The notes beneath the pieces were generated by a model, which was not told where the DNA came from, did not search any database, and worked only from the letters and a program-made list of their open reading frames with translations. A program made the position numbers and the translations under genes. Below are positions 26,956-33,725 of a stretch of DNA of 64,000 nt, piece after piece. Within the stretch, counting starts at the first letter, position 1; every line of letters starts with the position of its first letter. The DNA lies in NCBI GenBank assembly GCA_019873645.1, contig JAIOAX010000004.1, forward strand, positions 1-64,000, written 5' to 3'. This DNA comes from Chloroflexota bacterium (GTDB lineage: Bacteria > Chloroflexota > Anaerolineae > B4-G1 > SLSP01).

Positions 26956-27798
26956 ATGTTGCAGGCCATTGATCTGAATCAACATCTACCACGCAAAGTG
27001 TACAAGCGTGAGCTGTTACGCGCGCAACTGCAACTGCGACAGCTGGCCTACCAGCTCTATCTGCACAAACGCTCCCTGGTGGTGGTATTTGAGGGGATGG
27101 ACGGCGCCGGCAAAAGCCGCACCATCAAGGCGCTCATTGAGCGACTGGACCCGCGAGGCTATGAAGTCTACATCATTGCGCCCCCAGAAGGCGAAGAACG
27201 GAGCCACCACTATCTGTGGCGCTTCTGGCGCTGTTTGCTCCCGCCGGATAAAAAGCAAGTCCTGATCTTCAACCGCAGTTGGTACGGGCGCGTCTTGGAT
27301 GATCGTGTGGAAGGCGTCTATCCCAAAAGCGTGTGGCGGCGCGCTTACCGCGAGATCAACGAATTCGAGCGTCAACTGGCAGAGTGTGATATCATCATCG
27401 CCAAGTTCTGGTTGCACATCAGCCCGGAGGAGCAACGCCGCCGCCTGGAGACACGCACGCAAGACACGCAGCCGTCCCAGGGATTTAACGCCCCACCCCA
27501 GGAGCATTACACCCAATGGGAGCTGTACGCCGAGGCCGTAGAGGATATGCTACTGCGCACCAATACCGTTACCGCCCCGTGGACGATCGTCGAAAGCGAT
27601 GACAAACGCTATGCGCGCGTCAAAACCCTGCAAACGCTGGTGGAGCTTTTGAAGCGCGAACTCAACTATGAGCCGGAAGACCTCCTGCGCACCTCGCAGG
27701 CCGAGCTTCAAGAGCAGTTGTACGGCCTCTTTGAACCGCCTGCCGACGGTGAACCCGCGCCATCCTCATTCCCCATGCCAGATGCCCCGATGGTTTAG
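26956..27798 (+). CDS. PPK2-family polyphosphate kinase
   Basis: 280 residues from ATG 26956; a TTG at 26938 is in frame, and neither has a strong ribosome-binding site. Walker A is FEGMDGAGKS at 45-54, second motif LIFNRSWYGRVLDDRVEG at 103-120, a common active form, and HHYLWRFWRCLLPP precedes it. Homologous to the upstream gene over the whole length. Together the two could do the work of the two-domain polyphosphate:AMP phosphotransferase. The 3' end overlaps the end of convergent ppk1 by 33 bases. Confidence 0.93.
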   Translation: MLQAIDLNQHLPRKVYKRELLRAQLQLRQLAYQLYLHKRSLVVVFEGMDGAGKSRTIKALIERLDPRGYEVYIIAPPEGEERSHHYLWRFWRCLLPPDKKQVLIFNRSWYGRVLDDRVEGVYPKSVWRRAYREINEFERQLAECDIIIAKFWLHISPEEQRRRLETRTQDTQPSQGFNAPPQEHYTQWELYAEAVEDMLLRTNTVTAPWTIVESDDKRYARVKTLQTLVELLKRELNYEPEDLLRTSQAELQEQLYGLFEPPADGEPAPSSFPMPDAPMV

Positions 27799-29907
27799 CA
27801 TCCATAGCTGGGAATTGATTTCCTCTTCCCCCGGTTTGGCGCGGACACGCTTGTAAACCCCTTCGGGTGTCAAGAGACGCGCCTGCACATTGTCCCGCAG
27901 GTGAACCCGCAAGATGTGATCGCGGATGGCCGTGCGCAGGCCGGGATCCTCGATGGGGAACAGCGTTTCCACACGGCGATCCAGGTTTCGCGGCATCAGA
28001 TCGGCGCTGCCCAGTAGAATTTCTTCGTCTCCGCCATTGTGGAAATAGAAAATGCGCGTATGCTCCAAAAAACGCCCGACGATAGAAGTGACCCGGATAT
28101 TCTCGCTCACGCCGGGTATGCCAGGACGCAGACAACAAATCCCCCGCACCTGCAAATCCACCTTCACGCCAGCCTGTGAGGCACGGTAGAGCGCGATGAT
28201 GCATTCTTTGTCCACCAGTTGATTCATTTTGAAAGCCAGGTAGCCGTTGCCGGTGCGCTTGTGGACTTCAATCTCGCGCTCGATGCGGCTGATAATGCCG
28301 TTGCGGATGCCTTGCGGCGCGACCAGCAACTTACGGTAATGATTCACGCGCGCATAGCCGGTGAGGGTGTTGAACAGGTCGGCGACATCGGCGCCGATAT
28401 CCGGGTCTACCGTGAAGTATCCCAAATCGGTATAAATGCGCGCCGTCACGGCATTATAATTGCCCGTCGCCAGGTGCACATAACACTTCATCCCCTCCGG
28501 CTCGCGGCGCACGACCATGCACACTTTGGTGTGGGTTTTCAGGCCGACCAGACCATAGATCACATGCACCCCGGCATGCTCCAATGCGCGCGCCCAGGTG
28601 ACGTTGTTCTCTTCGTCGAAGCGCGCCTTCAATTCCACCAGCACCGCCACCTGTTTACCATTTTCGCGCGCTTTGAGCAAAGCATCCACCACCGGGGCGT
28701 TCTTCCCCACGCGATACAACGTTTGCTTGATCGCCAGTACCTGCGGGTCGCGCGCTGCCTCTTCCAGAAAATTCACAACCGGCGCGAAACTGTCGTAAGG
28801 GTGATACAAAAGGATATGTCGCTTACGTTTAATGGCCGTAAAGATGTTCTCCTCCTCGGAGAACACACGGGGAACGTAGGGGACAAAGGGGACATCCTTC
28901 AAATCCGGGCGGTCTACCGACATCAACCCCATCACATCCGCCAAACCGATGGGGCCATCCGCCGTATAGACCAGGTACGGCGGAATCTCCAGGTTGCTGG
29001 ACAAGATGTCGCGGATGTTTTTGGGCATGTGCTTATCCACTTCCAGCCGCACCACCGAACCGAATTGCCGCCGCTCTATCCCCTCAACAATGGTCTCCAG
29101 CAAGTCTGAGGCTTCATCCTCCTCGATCTCCAGGTCGGCATCGCGGGTCACCCGGAAAGGATACGCGGCGATGACCTCGACGCCGGGGAAAAGCATATCC
29201 AGGTTCGCGGCGACTACCTCCTCAATCCAGACAAAATTGTTGTCCACGACGGTCTTCAAACCCAGCGGATCGTAGGCATCGGCCTTTTCCTCTTCAGGGA
29301 TACGCAACAGCCGGGGGAAGACGTTAGGAATTTTCAGGCGGGCGAAACGCTCGCCGTGGAGCGGGTCGCGCACCACAACGGCCAGGTTAATGCTAAGATT
29401 GGAAATGTGAGGGAAGGGATGTCCCGGATCAAAGGCTAACGGCGTAAGCACGGGAAAGATTTCTTGCTCAAAATAACGACGTAACAGCTTGCGTTGCTTA
29501 CCCTTGAGATCGGCGTATCCCAGAACACGAATCCCCTCAGCCGTCAGCTTAGGCAATAGATCATTTTGCCAGCAGTTCATCTGGGTAGTCAGAGGCGGCA
29601 AGATTTCGCGGCGGATGGCAGCCAGTTGCTCGGCGGGTGTCATCCCGTCGGGCGGCGTCTCGGTCACACCGGCGATCCATTGCCGGTACAACCCCGAAAC
29701 GCGGATCATGAAGAACTCGTCAAGGTTGCTGGAGAAAATCGCCAGGAATTTGACCCGTTCCAATAGCGGATGGCGTTCATCGAGGGCCTCTTCTAACACC
29801 CGCAGATTCAACTGGAGAAAGCTCAACTCGCGGTTGAAATAGAAACTCGGATCATCCCAATTAATGGAGGGGGTTTCAGCGGCGACCTCTGACTTTTTCT
29901 TCGGCAT
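27766..29907 (-). CDS. ppk: polyphosphate kinase 1
   Basis: 713 residues from ATG 29907 with AAAGGAAGG upstream. PPK1 makes long-chain polyphosphate from ATP, reversibly, near the inner membrane. The N-domain starts with FYFNRELSFLQLNLRVLEEA; the middle has SSNLDEFFMIR; the two phospholipase-D-like C-domains hold the autophosphorylated His in GLKTHTKVCMV and the second His in LEHTRIFYFHNGGDEE, with GSADLMPRNLDRRVE after it. All expected catalytic residues are seen. It is convergent with the PPK2 pair and probably has its own promoter in the 169-bp gap before the tRNA gene. Confidence 0.97.
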   Translation of the reverse strand: MPKKKSEVAAETPSINWDDPSFYFNRELSFLQLNLRVLEEALDERHPLLERVKFLAIFSSNLDEFFMIRVSGLYRQWIAGVTETPPDGMTPAEQLAAIRREILPPLTTQMNCWQNDLLPKLTAEGIRVLGYADLKGKQRKLLRRYFEQEIFPVLTPLAFDPGHPFPHISNLSINLAVVVRDPLHGERFARLKIPNVFPRLLRIPEEEKADAYDPLGLKTVVDNNFVWIEEVVAANLDMLFPGVEVIAAYPFRVTRDADLEIEEDEASDLLETIVEGIERRQFGSVVRLEVDKHMPKNIRDILSSNLEIPPYLVYTADGPIGLADVMGLMSVDRPDLKDVPFVPYVPRVFSEEENIFTAIKRKRHILLYHPYDSFAPVVNFLEEAARDPQVLAIKQTLYRVGKNAPVVDALLKARENGKQVAVLVELKARFDEENNVTWARALEHAGVHVIYGLVGLKTHTKVCMVVRREPEGMKCYVHLATGNYNAVTARIYTDLGYFTVDPDIGADVADLFNTLTGYARVNHYRKLLVAPQGIRNGIISRIEREIEVHKRTGNGYLAFKMNQLVDKECIIALYRASQAGVKVDLQVRGICCLRPGIPGVSENIRVTSIVGRFLEHTRIFYFHNGGDEEILLGSADLMPRNLDRRVETLFPIEDPGLRTAIRDHILRVHLRDNVQARLLTPEGVYKRVRAKPGEEEINSQLWMLNHRGIWHGE

Positions 29908-30033
29908 GCTGCCTTCCTTTCGCGCACAGTAACCGGTTCCGCAAAACGTCAATAAAGTACATCTGAACCTATTTTACTCGCTTTACGTCAGAATTGCAAT
30001 CCCGAAGTATACTTACATTTATCGGCGCCTTGC

Positions 30034-30061
30034 TTGCCAAGATCGCGCCTTATGCTATAAT
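30034..30061 (+). promoter_or_regulatory. predicted promoter of the tRNA-Gly gene
   Basis: TTGCCA (30034-30039), 16 bases, TATAAT (30056-30061), then nine G/T-rich bases to a start near 30068 and the tRNA at 30077. Confidence 0.6.
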
Positions 30062-30076
30062 CTCAAGTGTTGGTGC

Positions 30077-30148
30077 GCGGGTGTAGTTCAGTGGTAGAAC
30101 GCATGCTTCCCAAGCCTGATGTCAGGGGTTCGAATCCCCTCACCCGCT
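30077..30148 (+). tRNA. tRNA-Gly, anticodon CCC
   Basis: A 72-base cloverleaf: acceptor stem GCGGGTG / CACCCGC, D stem GTTC / GAAC around AGTGGTA, anticodon loop TTCCCAA (anticodon CCC), T stem AGGGG / CCCCT around TTCGAAT, and discriminator T. The CCA end is not encoded. The middle pair of the anticodon stem (CATGC with GCCTG) is a T-C mismatch, which is unusual but does not break the fold. Confidence 0.95.
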
Positions 30149-30207
30149 TTGATTTACCCTTATATCCCCGTGTGCGTGCCACAACGCACCCTCCATTTCC
30201 CGCCAGG

Positions 30208-30236
30208 TTGACTAACCTGTAAAAAGCTCATATACT
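30208..30236 (+). promoter_or_regulatory. predicted promoter for the ThuA-SDR gene
   Basis: TTGACT (30208-30213), a 17-base spacer and TATACT (30231-30236), 130 bases before ATG 30366. The leader contains the AACGTT words at 30325-30350. A 6-bp hairpin CAGGTT/AACCTG overlaps the -35 element. Confidence 0.5.
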
Positions 30237-30324
30237 CATGGTAGATTGACGCTTGGGATGCAACACAGGCTTCCGATCCGCTCACCTGTTCGCCCGTCCA
30301 TAAGCATCGTGTTTATATCACGTT

Positions 30325-30350
30325 CAAACGTTAAAACGTTCTAACGTTTT
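30325..30350. repeat. AACGTT palindromic words before the ThuA-SDR gene
   Basis: Three AACGTT palindromes in 26 bases, including AAAACGTTCTAACGTTTT, a fold-back of 8 bp followed by T-rich sequence. The same words flank the other side of this gene at 31707-31745, so the gene is bracketed by them. Confidence 0.55.
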
Positions 30351-30365
30351 TTCAAGGAGGAGGGT

Positions 30366-31709
30366 ATGCGCGTACTGGTCTTGTCTGATGATCGCTGGCA
30401 CCCGGCCGCCGTAGCCCGTGAAGGGCTGGCGCCGTTAGCCGCTCAAGACTTTACCTTCGATTGGATCGAGAACGCCGCCGATTGGTCCGCAGAACGCATG
30501 GCCGGGTATCCCCTGGTGCTGTTTGTCAAATCCAACAATGTCTCGGCGACCGATGAACGCCCGTGGATGACCGAGGAAGTTGCAGCGGCCTTCGTGGACT
30601 ATGTCCGCCGCGGCAACGGCCTGCTGGTCGTCCATTCCGGCTCCGCCGGCTACGCAGAGATACCGCTGTTCCGTGCTCTGATAGGGGGAGTGTTCAACAA
30701 CCATCCCCCACAGTGCCCGGTCACCGTGGAGCCGCAATTCGGCCATCCCTTGACGGTCGGCAGTGCCCCGTTCACTGTGACCGACGAGCATTATATGATG
30801 GTGCTGGACGACGCTGACGCCGATGTCTTCATGATCACCATCTCCCAGCACGGCGCACAACCCGGGGGCTGGACGCGACTGGAGGGCGCGGGGCGCGTCT
30901 GCATGCTCACCCCCGGGCACAACGTCGAGGTGTGGTTGCACCCCTCATTCCAGGCGTTACTCGGCAACGCGCTGCGCTGGTGTGCCTCAGCAAAGCGCAG
31001 CGTCTTCATCACCGGCGCCGACCGCGGCCTGGGATTCGGGCTGGCGGTGGGGCTTCTGGAACAAGGCTGGCGCGTCTTCGCCGGGCAGTATATGCCGGAA
31101 TGGCCGGAGCTGGGTGTTTTGGCGCGCTTGCACCCCGGCGACCTGCACATCGTCCCCATGGATGTGACCTCGGTCGAATCGGCGCGCGCGGCGGCACAAG
31201 CTGTAGCCGCGCAAGTGCCGCATCTTGACATGCTCATCAACAACGCCGGCGTCACCTCCCCCACCAACGCGCGCACCATCCGTGAGGCACAGGACTACGC
31301 CGAGATGCATCGGCTGTTCGATGTCAACGCGCTTGGCCCGCTGCGTGTGGTCGAAGCCTTCCTGCCGCTGCTGGATCGTGGCGCCCTCAAACGGCTGTGT
31401 TTTGTCTCCTCAGAAGCCGGCAGTATTACGCGCAGCTATCGCAATGCCTGGTTTGGATACTGTATGTCCAAAGCCGCGCTGAATATGGCAATCAAAAACC
31501 TGTTCAACCATCTGCGCCCTGAAGGTTACACTTTCCGCGTCTACCATCCCGGCTGGATCCGCTCTTACATGAGCGGCGAGAAGAACACCGAAGCCGATCT
31601 CGAACCCGAAGAGGCCGCCGCCTATGCCATCCCCTTCTTCATCAATCCGCGCGAGGATGAAGACCGGCTGGCGCTCGTGGATTATCAGGGTAACGAATGG
31701 CCATGGTAG
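30366..31709 (+). CDS. fusion protein: ThuA-like domain plus short-chain dehydrogenase
   Basis: 447 residues with a strong ribosome-binding site (AAGGAGGAGGG). Residues 1-205 match the ThuA/glutamine-amidotransferase-like fold of sugar-related proteins: MRVLVLSDDRWH, YVRRGNGLLVVHSGSAGY, FNNHPPQCPVTVE, and the ending MLTPGHNVEVWLHPSFQALLGNALRWC. Residues 210-447 form an SDR: TGADRGLG (216-223), NNAG (292-295), Ser348/349 and Y365-x3-K369. The SDR should be an NAD(P)-dependent alcohol/sugar oxidoreductase; ThuA proteins are linked to keto-sugar metabolism. The fusion of the two is uncommon as far as I know. No frameshift or stop separates them. Confidence 0.85.
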   Translation: MRVLVLSDDRWHPAAVAREGLAPLAAQDFTFDWIENAADWSAERMAGYPLVLFVKSNNVSATDERPWMTEEVAAAFVDYVRRGNGLLVVHSGSAGYAEIPLFRALIGGVFNNHPPQCPVTVEPQFGHPLTVGSAPFTVTDEHYMMVLDDADADVFMITISQHGAQPGGWTRLEGAGRVCMLTPGHNVEVWLHPSFQALLGNALRWCASAKRSVFITGADRGLGFGLAVGLLEQGWRVFAGQYMPEWPELGVLARLHPGDLHIVPMDVTSVESARAAAQAVAAQVPHLDMLINNAGVTSPTNARTIREAQDYAEMHRLFDVNALGPLRVVEAFLPLLDRGALKRLCFVSSEAGSITRSYRNAWFGYCMSKAALNMAIKNLFNHLRPEGYTFRVYHPGWIRSYMSGEKNTEADLEPEEAAAYAIPFFINPREDEDRLALVDYQGNEWPW

Positions 31710-31746
31710 CAATGTTTGAACGTTCAAACGTTCCAACGTTCTAACG
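31707..31746. repeat. AACGTT words after the ThuA-SDR gene
   Basis: GAACGTTC, AAACGTTCC, AACGTTCTAACG in 40 bases between the ThuA-SDR stop and the DinB start; the mate of the array at 30325-30350. Confidence 0.55.
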
Positions 31747-31761
31747 CCTCAGTAGGGAACA

Positions 31762-32274
31762 ATGGACTTTGAGAATCTCAAATGTTTGCTGGCACAACAG
31801 GCTGAGATCATCAGTCTGCTCACCGAAGCCGTGACGCCGGAACAGGCGCGCTGGAAACCGGATGCCGAGACGTGGTCCATCCTGGAAATCGTCAACCATC
31901 TCTACGACGAAGAGCGCGAGGATTTTCGCGCTCATCTGGATATGATCTTGCACCGGCCGGAGGAATCCTGGTCGCCTATTCGCCCCTTCGAGTGGGTGAC
32001 AGAACGCCGCTACAACGAGCGCGACCTGGACACCTCGATCCAGCAGTTCCTCGCGGAGCGCCGCGCGTCGTTGGCCTGGTTGGAGAGCCTGGACGCGCCC
32101 AATTGGGAAGCCAGTATGCCCACCCCCTGGGGAACCGACATGCGTGCGGGCGATATGTTCGCCTCATGGGTGGTCCACGACCAATGGCATATCCAGCAGC
32201 TCGTGCAAATCCGCCGTGCGTATACCATTGCACAGGCCGCATCCTACGATGTGCGCTATGCAGGAAGGTTGTAA
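31762..32274 (+). CDS. DinB-fold (DfsB) protein
   Basis: 170 residues forming the four-helix DinB/DfsB bundle. The candidate metal ligands are His in WSILEIVNHLYDEE and the pair in WVVHDQWHIQQLVQIRR, in the usual positions. Members include bacillithiol or mycothiol-dependent transferases and many of unknown function. The substrate cannot be told here. It starts 52 bases after the ThuA-SDR gene. Confidence 0.88.
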   Translation: MDFENLKCLLAQQAEIISLLTEAVTPEQARWKPDAETWSILEIVNHLYDEEREDFRAHLDMILHRPEESWSPIRPFEWVTERRYNERDLDTSIQQFLAERRASLAWLESLDAPNWEASMPTPWGTDMRAGDMFASWVVHDQWHIQQLVQIRRAYTIAQAASYDVRYAGRL

Positions 32275-32290
32275 CGACCAATAGTTTTCA

Positions 32291-32319
32291 TTGACAGTGA
32301 AGACTATTAAAGATATAAT
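32291..32319 (+). promoter_or_regulatory. full-consensus sigma70 promoter, leaderless start
   Basis: TTGACA (32291-32296), exactly 17 bases, TATAAT (32314-32319): a perfect match. The expected transcript start is close to the ATG at 32326, and no ribosome-binding site fits between, so the gene is probably read from a leaderless mRNA. Confidence 0.8.
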
Positions 32320-32325
32320 TTCATT

Positions 32326-33618
32326 ATGAGTGAAATTCCCTGGCGTGCGAAGTGGACTCAAGATCAAATCCGGGTCTTGCTGCTGGAACAATTTGAGACA
32401 TTCCGGCAGGTAGATACTGGCATTCCACGTACCAGGTTAGCTGCGGTTGAACAAGCCACTTCCCTCCCCCACGCAATTGTCATTTCGGGATTGCGACGTG
32501 TGGGGAAATCCACCCTGCTGGCGCAAATGGCACGCCGCTTGGGGCAGGATCAGTTTTACTACCTTAACTTCGAGGATGAGCGCTTCCTCGGCTTCCAGGC
32601 CGAAGATGCCAATACGGTGTATCAGCTCCTGGTTGAACTCTTTGGCGAACGCAAAATCTTTGTGGTGGATGAAATCCAAAATGTCGGCGGATGGGAATCC
32701 TTTGTCCGTCGCTTTATGGATATGGGATTCAAGTTTTACATCACCGGCTCGAATGCCTCATTGCTCAGCCGTGAGTTGGGCAGCCGCCTGACCGGGCGCT
32801 ACGTGCCGATTGAATTGTTCCCTTTTTCATTTGTTGAATTTCTGCGCTTCCGGAATTACGAAATTCCTGACCCGGCGCGTATGACCACTACCGACAAAGG
32901 TTTGTTGCGCCGTTACCTGGATGAATACCTGCGCCTGGGTGGAATCCCAGAATCCCTCAAGTACCCCGATCTGCCGTTGCTTCGTATCTTGTACGACGAC
33001 GTAATCTACCGGGATATTGCCGTCCGCTACAACATCGAAGCTATCAATGCGTTGAAGGAACTCGCATTTTATCTGGTCAGCAATCCGGCAAGTCTGATCT
33101 CCTATAACAAACTCAAACAGCAACTTGGCCTGGGCAGTATCAACACGGTCAAAAACTACGTCGAATACCTGGAAAATAGCTGGCTCTTTTTTACGGTGAA
33201 TGTGTACGCTTATTCGGTCAAGCGCCAACAAATCGCGCCCAAAAAAGTCTACTGCATTGATACCGGCCTGGCTAACAGCATTGGCTTTACATTTTCTCCC
33301 AACACGGGCAAATTCCTGGAGAATCTGGTATTCCTGGCGCTCCGGCGTAACACAAAGGAAATTTACTACTATGTCACCCCCTCCGGCTACGAAGTGGATT
33401 TCTACTTGCCGGAGACACGCCAAATCTTCCAGGTGACCCAGAATATCGAACATCCGGCCACACGCGAAAGAGAAATCCGCGCCCTGAGCGAGGCCATGCG
33501 CACGCTTGGCCTCGCCCACGGGACAATCTTGACCGACGCGAATCTGGATCCCATCGCAGGAGATGACCTGACAATAGAAATCCGTTCGCTGGCCGAATGG
33601 CTCACAGGTATATCGTGA
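32326..33618 (+). CDS. AAA-type ATPase with DUF4143 domain
   Basis: 430 residues. An AAA_14 ATPase (Walker A GLRRVGKST at 55-63, Walker B IFVVDEIQN near 110-118, sensor-like FYITGSNASLLS) followed by a C-terminal DUF4143 domain with a nuclease-like end (REIYYYVTPSGYEVDFYLP, where E-V-D-F looks like a PD-(D/E)xK core). Such genes are mobile, often lie alone in bacterial and archaeal genomes, and lack a proven function. Codon use is slightly more AT-rich than its neighbours, which suggests transfer. A perfect promoter precedes it. Confidence 0.9.
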   Translation: MSEIPWRAKWTQDQIRVLLLEQFETFRQVDTGIPRTRLAAVEQATSLPHAIVISGLRRVGKSTLLAQMARRLGQDQFYYLNFEDERFLGFQAEDANTVYQLLVELFGERKIFVVDEIQNVGGWESFVRRFMDMGFKFYITGSNASLLSRELGSRLTGRYVPIELFPFSFVEFLRFRNYEIPDPARMTTTDKGLLRRYLDEYLRLGGIPESLKYPDLPLLRILYDDVIYRDIAVRYNIEAINALKELAFYLVSNPASLISYNKLKQQLGLGSINTVKNYVEYLENSWLFFTVNVYAYSVKRQQIAPKKVYCIDTGLANSIGFTFSPNTGKFLENLVFLALRRNTKEIYYYVTPSGYEVDFYLPETRQIFQVTQNIEHPATREREIRALSEAMRTLGLAHGTILTDANLDPIAGDDLTIEIRSLAEWLTGIS

Positions 33619-33643
33619 AAACAATCATTCATTTATCGCTACG

Positions 33644-33700
33644 CTGCCTGAGTGCCACTATACGTATACCTAGCTATCTCAAGTAGCTAACCTCAGGCAG
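33644..33700 (+). promoter_or_regulatory. structured leader upstream of the alpha-xylosidase gene
   Basis: A 9-bp perfect inverted repeat, CTGCCTGAG (33644-33652) with CTCAGGCAG (33692-33700), encloses the palindrome TATACGTATA (33659-33668) and a TAGCTA pair (33671-33676 and 33684-33689). It ends 12 bases before the ribosome-binding site AAGGAGG. It could be a terminator of the upstream gene, an operator or an RNA switch; there is no T run. Confidence 0.45.
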
Positions 33701-33725
33701 ATCATATTTGCAAGGAGGCAACATT

